Source of the DNA: Chitinophagales bacterium
GTDB lineage: Bacteria; Bacteroidota; Bacteroidia; Chitinophagales; JADJOU01
Direction of reading: 5' to 3'
Length of the DNA stretch: 64,000 bases
NCBI GenBank assembly: GCA_016787225.1
Contig: JAEUUY010000010.1
Coordinates: 27,837-91,836 of the forward strand
How positions within the stretch are numbered: the first letter of the stretch is position 1; every line of letters starts with the position of its first letter. Below, in pieces: positions 17,658 to 26,732 of the stretch. Below the pieces are notes generated by a model that had not been told where the DNA came from, made no database searches, and saw nothing but the letters and a program-made list of their open reading frames with translations. The position numbers and the translations under genes were made by a program.

Positions 17658-18116
17658 TTGAAAAAATTGCTTTTCATAATTGCCCTGCTTATCGGTCTAG
17701 GGTATTTGGGTTATTATTACTACTATATTCCATATTTCGACAACAATCAAATGGGAATTACAGATATGCAAGGGCAACGAGTGAAATTTCCTCAAGACCA
17801 GCCCTATATCCTTTGTTATATTCAAACCTGGTGCAAAGACTGTGTAGCAGAGACTCCTTGCCTTATGGATTTTAGCAAAAAACAAAATATTCCTATCTAT
17901 TTTGTAACGGACGAAGACACCATTTTACTCAAAAAATATCGCTCTAAATTCGACTATGAATTACCCATTTATCTCACGAAAACGAGATTAAAAGAAAAGG
18001 GGATACTTCTATTTCCGACTGCCTTTTTTTATGGGAAAAGTAATGAACTACTCTATAATAAAATGGAGAGAATCGATAGTTTGGAATTGGCTAATTATTT
18101 AGGGAAATTAAAATAG
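17658..18116 (+). CDS. Thioredoxin-like protein, membrane anchored
   Basis: The 152-residue product has one N-terminal membrane helix (about 2-20) and a thioredoxin-like domain with the active-site pair in TWCKDCVAETP, a Cys-x-x-Cys motif like that of TlpA/ResA proteins. It probably acts outside the cytoplasmic membrane as a thiol-disulfide reductase. The start is a TTG at 17658, as no ATG is near. It lies 6 bases after accD and probably shares its transcript. The physiological partner is unknown. Confidence 0.75.
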   Translation: MKKLLFIIALLIGLGYLGYYYYYIPYFDNNQMGITDMQGQRVKFPQDQPYILCYIQTWCKDCVAETPCLMDFSKKQNIPIYFVTDEDTILLKKYRSKFDYELPIYLTKTRLKEKGILLFPTAFFYGKSNELLYNKMERIDSLELANYLGKLK

Positions 18117-18158
18117 GTAGTGGTCAGAGAACTGTGGATAGTTGAAAGTGAATAATAA

Positions 18159-19211
18159 ATGAAGAATATACGAACCCTCGATAAGACTGAACTCACAACT
18201 GCGCTCGAAGCCATGGGAGAGAAAGGGTTTCGTGCCAAGCAAATCTATCAATGGCTGTGGAAGTCACGTGTATTAGACTTTGCACACATGAAAAACATAG
18301 GGAAGGAATTGCAAGCAAAACTTAAAGAAAATTTCTTCGCTCCAGAAACTAAAGTAAGCCATTTTCAGCAGAGCCAAGACGGTACAATCAAAGTAGGTTT
18401 TGAAACCTATGATAAGGAGACGATTGAGGGTGTCATTATTCCTTCTGAGGAAAGAATCACGGCTTGTATTTCATCTCAGGTAGGTTGCAGTCTGAGTTGT
18501 ACCTTCTGTGCTACAGGTTTTCTGCCTCGCAAGCGAAATTTGTTTGCTTTTGAGATTTATGATCAGGTTTATCTATTAAATGAACTTGCACTCAAATATT
18601 ACAGCAAACCTTTGACTAATATCGTCTATATGGGCATGGGAGAGCCTCTCCTAAATTACGATGAAGTGGTTAAGAGTTTTCATGTATTGAATAGCGAAGA
18701 AGAAGGACTGGGCATAGGTGCTAAGCGAATCACCATCTCTACTTCAGGCATAGTGCGTAATATTAAAAGACTAGCCGATGAGGGATTGAAAATAAATCTA
18801 GCACTCTCACTCCATGCCGCTACGAATGAAAAACGAACGGCTATCATGGATATCAATAAGAGTAATCCATTGGAAGAGTTAATGAAAATACTCACTTATT
18901 TCTATGAGAAGACACACAATAAAATCACCTATGAATATATCTTGCTAGGACAATATAATGATAGTGAAGAAGACGCTCATAATCTAGCTAAACTCTGCAA
19001 AGATTTCCCCGTCTATGTCAATCTGATAGAATATAATCTCGTAGCTGAAACGCCTTATATCAAGTCGAAAAAGGAGCGTAGAGATAAATTCTTGCAAACC
19101 CTTCGCAACCAAGGAGTACAGTCCAAGGTGCGCAAAAGCCGCGGCAAAGATATTGACGCGGCGTGTGGACAGTTAGCGAATAAGATTGTGAAAATGGATA
19201 TTAATTTATAA
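18159..19211 (+). CDS. rlmN: Dual-specificity RNA methyltransferase RlmN
   Basis: RlmN is a radical SAM enzyme that methylates C2 of A2503 in 23S rRNA and of A37 in some tRNAs. The 350-residue length is normal. The radical SAM cluster motif CSLSCTFC has Cys110, Cys114 and Cys117. The C-terminal Cys336 in DAACGQLA is the catalytic residue that is methylated before transfer. GMGEPLLN, which binds SAM, is present. It is 42 bases after the thioredoxin-like gene. Confidence 0.95.
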   Translation: MKNIRTLDKTELTTALEAMGEKGFRAKQIYQWLWKSRVLDFAHMKNIGKELQAKLKENFFAPETKVSHFQQSQDGTIKVGFETYDKETIEGVIIPSEERITACISSQVGCSLSCTFCATGFLPRKRNLFAFEIYDQVYLLNELALKYYSKPLTNIVYMGMGEPLLNYDEVVKSFHVLNSEEEGLGIGAKRITISTSGIVRNIKRLADEGLKINLALSLHAATNEKRTAIMDINKSNPLEELMKILTYFYEKTHNKITYEYILLGQYNDSEEDAHNLAKLCKDFPVYVNLIEYNLVAETPYIKSKKERRDKFLQTLRNQGVQSKVRKSRGKDIDAACGQLANKIVKMDINL

Positions 19212-19229
19212 GAGTTCTGAGTAATTTTC

Positions 19230-19811
19230 TTATAGCTCTTTCAATAAATTAATCAATTTGCTAAAAGTTTCTTCATCTAATGCCATTGGAAATTTTAGGA
19301 ACAAATCAAATTCATTAACTTCTAATATTAAGTCTTTGTATGGTAACATATTGGTTACCCTATTAGAATTTAGAAAATTGTATAACGCCATTTCATTGTT
19401 GGAATGGATATAAAACTGCTTAGAGAATTTTGGATTTTCTTTGAATTTGAGTTCCGTTGGATTGAAAAAATCATTGATACTATCTTCAAATGTTTGGGGT
19501 CTAATAAAAATTCTTGCAAAATTTGTTGTTAGTTTTTTAAATCCCACTAAGTGAAGCCCGTTTCCTATGCTGTTCCTTCTTCCTGTATTGATATTGCTTT
19601 GCAAATAACTTAGTAATATGTATGCGTCTTTAGTTTGATTTACTTGAAATACACATTCAATATAGTTTAGGTTATAACCATCAAATATTACTAAATTTTG
19701 AGTCTCATCATAAAGTAAATTTTCTTGACTTTCTAATAAATTTATTTCTGTGACTTTTTCAGTATAGTTGTTACGGATTTTTGTCAATATTTCTAATTCT
19801 TCCTCTGACAT
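19230..19811 (-). CDS. Hypothetical cytoplasmic protein
   Basis: The 193-residue product has no signal peptide or membrane segment and is rich in Asn, Phe and Leu. I do not recognise a family. The start at the ATG at 19811 (residues MSEEELEIL) is preferred to a longer frame from 19883 that overlaps the Fur-family gene by 47 bases. It is the last of three minus-strand genes (secreted protein, Fur homologue, this one) and may be translated from their transcript. It is convergent with rlmN, 18 bases away. Confidence 0.6.
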   Translation of the reverse strand: MSEEELEILTKIRNNYTEKVTEINLLESQENLLYDETQNLVIFDGYNLNYIECVFQVNQTKDAYILLSYLQSNINTGRRNSIGNGLHLVGFKKLTTNFARIFIRPQTFEDSINDFFNPTELKFKENPKFSKQFYIHSNNEMALYNFLNSNRVTNMLPYKDLILEVNEFDLFLKFPMALDEETFSKLINLLKEL

Positions 19812-19836
19812 AAACCACAGTTTTGAAATAAAACAG

Positions 19837-20313
19837 TTATACTTTTCTTTTACCCTTGCACCCCTTATCCCCACATACGCCATAGAGGTATAGCTGATGG
19901 GAATTGATTTCTACATTTAAAACTTCTTCGAGTGATTTCTTGATTTGATAGAGACGTGGGTCACAGAATTCTATGATTTTCTTGCACTCTTGACAGATAA
20001 AATGGTCATGTTGCTTGAATCCATATGCCTTCTCATAGATAGAAGTATTGTTATTGAGATAATGTCTGGTGATAATGCCACACTCTAAAAACAACTCTAG
20101 AGAGTTATAGACCGTAGCCTTACTGACATTAAACTGATTTTTATCTACTGCATGAAATAAATCTTCTGCCCCAAAATGATCATTTCGGTCATAAATGAGT
20201 TTCAAGAGATAATTTCGCTCAGGAGTACGTCGAAGTTTCTTTAGAACAATATAGTCTTCTAATATCTTAGAAGCCTTGTCAAATAATTCTTGAATATTCT
20301 TATTGGAAGACAC
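19837..20313 (-). CDS. Fur/PerR family transcriptional regulator
   Basis: Metal-dependent DNA-binding regulator of the Fur superfamily, 158 residues. The winged helix is at about residues 25-85 with RRTPERNYLLKLIYD and VSKATVYNSLELFLECGII. The dimerisation domain carries a structural zinc site of two Cys pairs, Cys107/Cys110 and Cys147/Cys152, and the HDH element (102-104) of the regulatory metal site. I cannot tell whether it answers to iron, zinc or peroxide. The GTG start abuts the stop of the preceding gene with no gap. Confidence 0.9.
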   Translation of the reverse strand: MSSNKNIQELFDKASKILEDYIVLKKLRRTPERNYLLKLIYDRNDHFGAEDLFHAVDKNQFNVSKATVYNSLELFLECGIITRHYLNNNTSIYEKAYGFKQHDHFICQECKKIIEFCDPRLYQIKKSLEEVLNVEINSHQLYLYGVCGDKGCKGKRKV

Positions 20314-21462
20314 CTATTGCGTAGCGATTTTCTTGGACACAACTTCCGACTCTGTCATGACATGGACTATTCCTATACCAGTCCAATGAGACAAGGATAG
20401 ATAGGAATCATTTAGAGTCACATTCTTTTCTTGCAGTTTCTTGCCTTCCATTGAATACACGGATACTCTTGCTATTTGTCCAGGATTCAAATTTCTAACT
20501 TCTATTCTACCATTTACTAGATCAAAGTCTAGGTTTGAGGTATTAGACGACCGAATCTGATTCGTGATAACTCCATTCTTTGTTCTATATCGGTAGCTGA
20601 CAGTCTGGTATTTTCCAGTAGAATCTACAGTCGCATTGACTATTTCTTGCCGAAAATTTGGCGAATAGAAGGTGTGGGTGGTAATATTGAGTGCATTTAT
20701 TGGCAACTGTCCTCCCAAAAATGGAGTTAAGTCTTGGCTAATTGGTAATTCAAAAGCTCCCAATTTAGCCTTGGCATAAAGCATAATTTTAGGTGTACCA
20801 CTTATAATCCTTACAATTTTTATCACATCAATATTATTATCGACAGGTGTTTTAATTTTACCGCTACCTTCTGCTTTGAGATTCAGGTTAAGTTTTATTT
20901 CTACTCCTATTGAATCTACTATTAACTGAGATCCAGGAGGTAGACCTGGCAGCATACCTTGGAGCATAGAATCAATATTGAAGCCTTGAAATAAGGTTTT
21001 GGGAATTGTAATTTTGACTTCATCGCTACTTGTCACATTCGTGGTATTTGTCATCGGGAAACTAGAATACTTCATTGTGCCTTTAAGGTTCATAGGTCCT
21101 ATACCAGGTATAGGCATTTGTTGTTGAAGTTGCCCGATAGATATCAAAAATAAATCATTGCCACTCTTTTTGAAAAAAACGGTAGCTTGGTCATTATCAT
21201 CTTCTGTCAATTTCAGGTTAGAGTTAGGATACTCGACTGTCTTATCATTAGCGACATAGCGTATAACCGTCGTATCATTCTGTGTCAAGTCTGAAAAATC
21301 ATATACCCCTCCAATAATAGGCTTAGGAGTATAAAGTTGATTATGGACACCATAGGTAAACACATCGCCTATGGTAGGTATATGGGTGGCAGGAATCGTG
21401 ATTTGTGCATTGAAATCAATAGAAATACAAACCGATACAATATAAATTATTAATCTTTTCAC
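20314..21462 (-). CDS. Hypothetical secreted protein, possible T9SS cargo
   Basis: The 382-residue product has a Sec signal peptide (about 1-19, ending DFNAQ) and a beta-rich mature part with no motif I recognise. The last 65 residues (RVSVYSMEGKKLQEKNV, ending in VVSKKIATQ) have the pattern of the type A sorting domain that directs proteins through the type IX system. The start is a GTG. It overlaps nothing and its stop touches the GTG of the Fur-family gene, so they are probably one transcript. The function is unknown. Confidence 0.65.
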   Translation of the reverse strand: MKRLIIYIVSVCISIDFNAQITIPATHIPTIGDVFTYGVHNQLYTPKPIIGGVYDFSDLTQNDTTVIRYVANDKTVEYPNSNLKLTEDDNDQATVFFKKSGNDLFLISIGQLQQQMPIPGIGPMNLKGTMKYSSFPMTNTTNVTSSDEVKITIPKTLFQGFNIDSMLQGMLPGLPPGSQLIVDSIGVEIKLNLNLKAEGSGKIKTPVDNNIDVIKIVRIISGTPKIMLYAKAKLGAFELPISQDLTPFLGGQLPINALNITTHTFYSPNFRQEIVNATVDSTGKYQTVSYRYRTKNGVITNQIRSSNTSNLDFDLVNGRIEVRNLNPGQIARVSVYSMEGKKLQEKNVTLNDSYLSLSHWTGIGIVHVMTESEVVSKKIATQ

Positions 21463-21547
21463 AGGAAAAATTTAAGAATTACTATCTACAAAGATAAGAA
21501 ATTAATGGAAAAAATTCTAACTAAAGAATATAAGAGAACTTTGACAA

Positions 21548-22426
21548 CTAAATCTGTATAAGTTGTTTCTTAATTTTCTCTCTAAGCGATTCAGAGGCAT
21601 TTACCAGTGGCAAACGAACGGCATCTGAGGTGATATTCTGTAGGCTAAGAGCGGATTTAATTCCAACTGGGTTGCCTTCTTCGAATATAGAATCTATAAT
21701 TTCAGATAGTTTAAACTGAATAGCTGTAGCCTCTTTAAACTCACCATTTAATCCATGATTGATCATAGTTGAAAATTCTTTCGGCAATAAATTCGCTATT
21801 ACCGATATACAACCGTCCATTCCAAATGATAGCTGTGGGACTACTAAATTATCATCACCGCTTAAAACGATAAAATCTTTCGGCTTGTTCTTGACTAATT
21901 TCATGCACTGGTCTATGTTGCCACTAGCTTCCTTGACTGCTACAATTTTATCAACCTCTCTAGCCAATTTCAAGGTAGTTTCTGGTAACATATTAGAAGA
22001 AGTACGACCCGGAACGTTATAGAGTACGATAGGCAATGGTGAAGCCTTGGCAATAGCTTTATAATGCTGATAAATTCCTTCTTGAGTTGGCTTATTATAA
22101 TATGGGCTAGCACTCAGTATAAAGCGATATCCGGTCAGATCTGAATTATTCATTTCATCAATAACCTGCTGCGTATTATTACCTCCAAAACCTGCGATAA
22201 GATTTACCTTATCTGCCGCAATTTCTGCTACAAATCGAAGTATTTCCGCTTTTTCATCTTTCGTCAGTGTAGGTGTCTCTCCAGTTGTACCTAATACAAT
22301 TAAGGAGTTCACTCCACCTTTGATACAGTGATTAACAAGTTTTTTTAACGCCTGATAATCTACTGCATTCTCTTTATCAAAAGGAGTTACTAATGCTACT
22401 CCTGTACCTCTTAATTGACTGCTCAT
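21548..22426 (-). CDS. dapA: 4-hydroxy-tetrahydrodipicolinate synthase
   Basis: DapA condenses pyruvate with aspartate semialdehyde, the first committed step of the diaminopimelate/lysine route that feeds peptidoglycan. The 292-residue TIM barrel has the GTTGE motif at 46-50, Tyr136 in LYNVPGRTS and the Schiff-base lysine Lys165 in VAVKEASGN. The start overlaps the stop of the DUF6913 gene by four bases (ATGA), indicating coupled translation. Confidence 0.95.
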   Translation of the reverse strand: MSSQLRGTGVALVTPFDKENAVDYQALKKLVNHCIKGGVNSLIVLGTTGETPTLTKDEKAEILRFVAEIAADKVNLIAGFGGNNTQQVIDEMNNSDLTGYRFILSASPYYNKPTQEGIYQHYKAIAKASPLPIVLYNVPGRTSSNMLPETTLKLAREVDKIVAVKEASGNIDQCMKLVKNKPKDFIVLSGDDNLVVPQLSFGMDGCISVIANLLPKEFSTMINHGLNGEFKEATAIQFKLSEIIDSIFEEGNPVGIKSALSLQNITSDAVRLPLVNASESLREKIKKQLIQI

Positions 22427-22947
22427 CGCGTTCTTATTGAAATTATAAAATCCATTAATACCTTGACTATATCTTTCCTACCTTTTACCTTGGAAGTTCC
22501 TAATATAATATCAAAAAGTATTGGTTCTTGATTGTAGTTGACCCCAAGTCTCAATTTTGATTTTGAGGCTGCAAATATAACATTAAGCGGAGAGTTTAAA
22601 TCATTAAAAAAACCCAAAAGTAGGTCGAAATCTTTTGCAGCAAAGTCAAATAATTGTTGCTTAGTAGGATATCCATACCAATTCAAATCTTTTCTACTAA
22701 ACAAAAAAGGTTCATACTTCTTTTCATCAGAATTGATGAATCCAAAAACTGAGATCGTTTTCCCTTCTTGTTTCAATTTGTTTTCAAGATCTCTAACCGT
22801 AGTAATCATTTCATAATCTGAAGCATCATAGGCTATACCTATCGTTTTCATGTTAGAAAAATCCTGAAGTAAGAGATTTTTTCTGACATGTAAGCAATCT
22901 TCTTTTAATCGCTTAAAGAAGAAGTAATTTTTAATATCTTGTAACAT
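22423..22947 (-). CDS. DUF6913 family protein
   Basis: This 174-residue protein resembles a small conserved family found next to dapA in many Bacteroidota and named DUF6913 in databases (from memory). Features are an N-terminal FFFKRLKED helix, a strand MKTIGIAYDASDYE, the motif FSRKDLNWYGYPT, and FDLLLGFFNDLN. No function is known. The ATG at 22947 lies seven bases after accA; an earlier GTG would overlap that gene. It overlaps dapA by four bases. Confidence 0.7.
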   Translation of the reverse strand: MLQDIKNYFFFKRLKEDCLHVRKNLLLQDFSNMKTIGIAYDASDYEMITTVRDLENKLKQEGKTISVFGFINSDEKKYEPFLFSRKDLNWYGYPTKQQLFDFAAKDFDLLLGFFNDLNSPLNVIFAASKSKLRLGVNYNQEPILFDIILGTSKVKGRKDIVKVLMDFIISIRTR

Positions 22948-22954
22948 GAATTCT

Positions 22955-23935
22955 TTAACCCGCCTCCACAGCACTGCTCATAGCGCTATACTTTTCTATT
23001 CTAGTATTGATGCGTTGCTCTGAAGTTAGTTTAGTTAATTCTGCTAGATTTTCGATGATATGATTTTTCAATCTTACCGCCATCTCGCTAGGATTATAAT
23101 GCGCACCACCAGCAGGTTCAGGTACTATACCATCGATCAATTTATTTTTCAAATTATCTGCAGGAGTAAGTTTGAGAGCTTCTGCGGCTCTTTCTTTGTG
23201 TTCCCAGCTTCTCCATAAAATACTGGAACAAGATTCAGGTGAAATCACGGTAAACCATGTATTCTCCAGCATAAATACTTTATCTCCTACACCAATACCC
23301 AGAGCACCTCCCGATGCGCCTTCACCTATGATATAACATAAAATAGGAACTTGCAACTGCGCCATTTCAAATAGATTTCGGGCGATAGCCTCAGCCTGTC
23401 CTCTATCTTCTGCCTCAATACCAGGAAACGCACCTGGAGTATCTATTAAAGTTACAACAGGAATGTTAAATTTCTCCGCCATTTTCATTGCTCGGAGAGC
23501 CTTGCGATAGCCCTCTGGATAAGGCATGCCGAAATTTCTATACTGTCGCATTTTGGTATTCACTCCCTTCTGGTGCCCTATAAGCATAACCGATTGTCCA
23601 TTGATTTGAGTCATTCTGCAAACGATGGCTTTATCATCTTTTACATTTCTATCTCCATGAATTTCTATACCATAATCTGCTATGTTGTCCATATAATAAA
23701 GAGCATAGGGACGATTCGGATGCCGAGAAAGCTGAACCTTCTGCCATGTGGTCAATCCTTGAGTTACTCTTAACTTTTCTGCTTCCAGATTTTCTTTGAG
23801 CAGATTTATCTTATCACTGAGGTCAATATTGGACTTCTTCTCCATCGCCTGCATTTCTTCTATCTGCTCTTGAATTTTCTGAATAGGAGCTTCAAAATCT
23901 AGATACTGAATTGGCAAACTTTCATTACTCGTCAT
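22955..23935 (-). CDS. accA: Acetyl-CoA carboxylase carboxyltransferase subunit alpha
   Basis: AccA is the partner of AccD in the carboxyltransferase of acetyl-CoA carboxylase. The 326-residue product has the N-terminal helical region with FEAPIQKIQEQIEEM, the GDRNVKDDKAIV element, and the core motifs TLIDTPGAFPG, EGASGGALGIGVGD and ISPESCSSILWR. It starts 22 bases after a TACATTTG box and is followed by the DUF6913 gene and dapA. Confidence 0.96.
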   Translation of the reverse strand: MTSNESLPIQYLDFEAPIQKIQEQIEEMQAMEKKSNIDLSDKINLLKENLEAEKLRVTQGLTTWQKVQLSRHPNRPYALYYMDNIADYGIEIHGDRNVKDDKAIVCRMTQINGQSVMLIGHQKGVNTKMRQYRNFGMPYPEGYRKALRAMKMAEKFNIPVVTLIDTPGAFPGIEAEDRGQAEAIARNLFEMAQLQVPILCYIIGEGASGGALGIGVGDKVFMLENTWFTVISPESCSSILWRSWEHKERAAEALKLTPADNLKNKLIDGIVPEPAGGAHYNPSEMAVRLKNHIIENLAELTKLTSEQRINTRIEKYSAMSSAVEAG

Positions 23936-23957
23936 AATCTTAATAATTTATTAATGG

Positions 23958-23965
23958 CAAATGTA
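23958..23965 (-). promoter_or_regulatory. Probable -7 box of accA
   Basis: On the minus strand TACATTTG ends 22 bases before the accA ATG and is identical to the box before accD. No firm -33 TTG at normal spacing. Confidence 0.5.
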
Positions 23966-24023
23966 TGTTAAAAGTAAATAAATTGGCTTATACAATAGAA
24001 ATTTTTAGGGTATTATGTCATAT

Positions 24024-24869
24024 TTATTTAATATTCAATAATTCATATTGAATGCCAGTTAATTTAGCTACAGCTCCTACTGATGGCATATTGTAGAAGT
24101 TCTTCCTAACCCATTCATAATGATTGCTTGATTTATCTAATAAGTCAAGTGAGGCTTTATGATTTCTCTGAACCTGTTGTAGTAAACTAAACATCTTTTG
24201 CCCAGTATTATCTTTCATAAATAATCTGGTGACGGCATCCATATTGTCCTTGCGATAATCTATTTGATTATCGCTTGACATTCTAGTGCCAGACTTTTCT
24301 ATAATTTCTGATTTAATGTTTTCTATATATTGATATGCATCTTGTATGTCATGGCTGTACAATGATAAATCCTGTTTTTGATTTTTCGTTAATAAAATCT
24401 TATTGAGATAGTCGAAACTTCCTATAACATCACTAGTTGGTTTATATGCCATAACAACCACAAGAAAGCAAAATAGAAGTATCCCAAAGAACCCATAATA
24501 GCTTTCTTTAAAATTGTTATTAGATTTTTTAGCCTGATAAATGGCGTAAAACAAAAGTGAAGGAAAAATAAGTGACGCGATACCTACGATACACATTTCA
24601 CTAGCTCCAGGCCAATGCATAATCTTAAATAAAACTCCTAGTATAGACACACAAGTAGAAAAAATTAAACTAAAGTAGGCAAACTTTCCAAAAAAATTGG
24701 GCGTATCCTTTATTCGAACTATGAAATAGAATGGAATAATAAAAATAACGGTCCCTAAGCCTGCTATGACCATTTCATTTGCTCCTGGCCAGTGCATAAT
24801 TTTAAACAATGTGCCAAACAAGACCATGACCATTGTCATATAAGAAGCTAAGGGCAAAAATCTACGCAT
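24024..24869 (-). CDS. GldL/GldM-like membrane protein (fusion-type architecture)
   Basis: The 281-residue product has five membrane helices (about 8-27, 33-51, 62-81, 89-109, 124-142). The first four form two hairpins, each carrying FKIMHWPGA (residues 22-30 and 81-89), the signature of the gliding/T9SS motor protein GldL. The fifth helix and following segment (VMAYKPTSDVIGSFDYLN) resemble the membrane anchor of GldM. The remainder matches the helical first periplasmic domain of GldM, ending WVRKNFYNMPSVGAVAKLTGIQ. The membrane Glu of GldL's proton path is not seen in either hairpin. It lies alone between accA and etfA, not in a gldKLMN operon. Confidence 0.65.
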   Translation of the reverse strand: MRRFLPLASYMTMVMVLFGTLFKIMHWPGANEMVIAGLGTVIFIIPFYFIVRIKDTPNFFGKFAYFSLIFSTCVSILGVLFKIMHWPGASEMCIVGIASLIFPSLLFYAIYQAKKSNNNFKESYYGFFGILLFCFLVVVMAYKPTSDVIGSFDYLNKILLTKNQKQDLSLYSHDIQDAYQYIENIKSEIIEKSGTRMSSDNQIDYRKDNMDAVTRLFMKDNTGQKMFSLLQQVQRNHKASLDLLDKSSNHYEWVRKNFYNMPSVGAVAKLTGIQYELLNIK

Positions 24870-24902
24870 AAGAAATAATAAAAAATTAAAATTGGTATTT
24901 GA

Positions 24903-25859
24903 CTACCCCTTCAACTTCCTCAATGCCTCATTCAATTTTGGCATTACTTCAAAGGCATCACCCACGATACCATAGTCTGCAGCCTTAAAGAAAGGAGCTT
25001 CTGGGTCGGTGTTGATAACCACAATTGTTTTTGAACTGGATACACCTGCTAAATGCTGTATCGCACCTGAGATACCTACTGCGATATAAAGATTCGGTGA
25101 AATAGCCAGACCTGTTTGACCTACATGCTCGTGGTGAGGACGCCAGTGAACATCTGCTACCGCACGACTGCATGCTGTGGCTGCACCCAAGATTTTAGCA
25201 CAATCTTCTATCATACCCCAGTTTTCAGGCCCTTTCAAGCCTCTACCTGCAGATACTACAAGCTCAGCTTCACTTAAAGGTATGTCTCCTGACACAAGCT
25301 CGCTCTTAATATATTTCGTAGAGAAATCAGAGTCCGATACAGCGGTCGCAGAAGCTATCACTTCGCAGTTTGTTGGATTTTTCTCAGCTGGGATAGAATT
25401 AGAAGCTAGAGATACTATTTTCTTTTCGGTATGTATTTTATAATTCGCTACTGCCTTGCCCGAAAACACATTTTTACTAATTACAAAACCATCGGAAGTT
25501 TCAGCCAAGGCATTCGCACCATTGACGAGACCAGCTTGTAATCTTACTGAAAGTCGAGGAGCCAAAGCCTTGCCATTTTGATTAAAAGGAAGCACCAATA
25601 TACTACCACCATTGGCATTGAATATTTCTCCTATCGCTTTTGCAAAGGCTTTGCTGTCAAAATGATTGAATTTCGAATCAGTAACTTGAAATAATTTGGC
25701 GACACCATATTCTCCTACTACACTACTATCACAGGCAGTGAGACAAATTGCCCCAACGGTGCTATTCATTTTATCTGCCAATTTTCTTCCATAGGTCAAT
25801 ACTTCCAATGAAGATTTCTTGATTTGACCATTGACTGCTTCTATATATACTATAACCAT
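24903..25859 (-). CDS. etfA: Electron transfer flavoprotein subunit alpha
   Basis: EtfA with EtfB forms the heterodimer that moves electrons from acyl-CoA dehydrogenases to the membrane quinone pool. The 318-residue product has the N-terminal ETF fold and the C-terminal FAD domain with VVSAGRGLKGPENWG, the HVGQTGLAISP segment and a final part with INTDPEAPFFKAADYGIVGD. It follows etfB after 38 bases in the usual order etfB-etfA. Confidence 0.95.
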   Translation of the reverse strand: MVIVYIEAVNGQIKKSSLEVLTYGRKLADKMNSTVGAICLTACDSSVVGEYGVAKLFQVTDSKFNHFDSKAFAKAIGEIFNANGGSILVLPFNQNGKALAPRLSVRLQAGLVNGANALAETSDGFVISKNVFSGKAVANYKIHTEKKIVSLASNSIPAEKNPTNCEVIASATAVSDSDFSTKYIKSELVSGDIPLSEAELVVSAGRGLKGPENWGMIEDCAKILGAATACSRAVADVHWRPHHEHVGQTGLAISPNLYIAVGISGAIQHLAGVSSSKTIVVINTDPEAPFFKAADYGIVGDAFEVMPKLNEALRKLKG

Positions 25860-25897
25860 AACTTAATTTTGAATAATGAATTCTTAAATTTTAACAT

Positions 25898-26644
25898 CTA
25901 TATGACCTTTGCTTCCTCATGGAGTGCTTTCACCAAGGCATCTACCTCATCTACCGAAAATAATTTCACCGCAGATTTTGGTTTTGGTTCTTCAAATCTT
26001 TGCACAGATACTAAGGTATCACCAGCTTGTGCAGGGATTTTTGCCAAAGGCTTGGTCTTGGACGTCATGATACCTTTCATATTGGGCAATCGTTGCTCAG
26101 CTAAACCTTTTTGAGCTGAAATTACAAATGGTGTTGATACCTCTACTACCTCTTCGCCACCTTCTACTTCTCTATTGAGTGTAGCGGTATTGCCATTCAT
26201 ATCCCACTTCGATACTTGCGATACAAAGGCACAATCCATAAATTCTGCTATCATGCCTCCCACTGAAAAACTATTGTAATCGATGGTTTCCTTTCCAGTT
26301 ACTACGATTTCATAACCATTCGACTTTGCATAATTTGCTATTTCTTTAGCTACATAATAAGGCTCTAAATCTTCTGCAGATTCTATCAATACAGCATCAT
26401 CAGCGCCTATAGCTAATGCCTTCCTTAAATATTGGTCATTATCAGCTGCTCCCACATTGATAACGGTTACTTTTCCGCTACCTGCTGCTTCTTTTAGCTC
26501 GAGTGCACGCACAAGAGCATACCATTCATCAGTAGGATTGAGTATATAGGTGACTCCATCGCCAGCAAACTTGGTGTTGTTGTCTTTGAATGCTATCTTA
26601 GCCGTGGTGTCCGGCACTTTGCTTACGCATACTAAAAAGTTCAT
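25898..26644 (-). CDS. etfB: Electron transfer flavoprotein subunit beta
   Basis: EtfB is the AMP-binding partner of EtfA. The 248-residue product begins MNFLVCVSKVPDT and has LNPTDEWYALVRALELKE, VINVGAADNDQYLRKALAIGADDAVLI and the family motif VTGKETIDYNSFSVGGMIAEFM. It is the first gene of the etfBA pair. About 90 very AT-rich bases separate it from yebC. Confidence 0.95.
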   Translation of the reverse strand: MNFLVCVSKVPDTTAKIAFKDNNTKFAGDGVTYILNPTDEWYALVRALELKEAAGSGKVTVINVGAADNDQYLRKALAIGADDAVLIESAEDLEPYYVAKEIANYAKSNGYEIVVTGKETIDYNSFSVGGMIAEFMDCAFVSQVSKWDMNGNTATLNREVEGGEEVVEVSTPFVISAQKGLAEQRLPNMKGIMTSKTKPLAKIPAQAGDTLVSVQRFEEPKPKSAVKLFSVDEVDALVKALHEEAKVI

Positions 26645-26732
26645 TTTAATTATTAATTTTGAATTTTAAATTTTGAATATTTCGATTTTACTTTATTAAT
26701 ATTAAGAATTAATAATTTAAAATTAAAAATTC

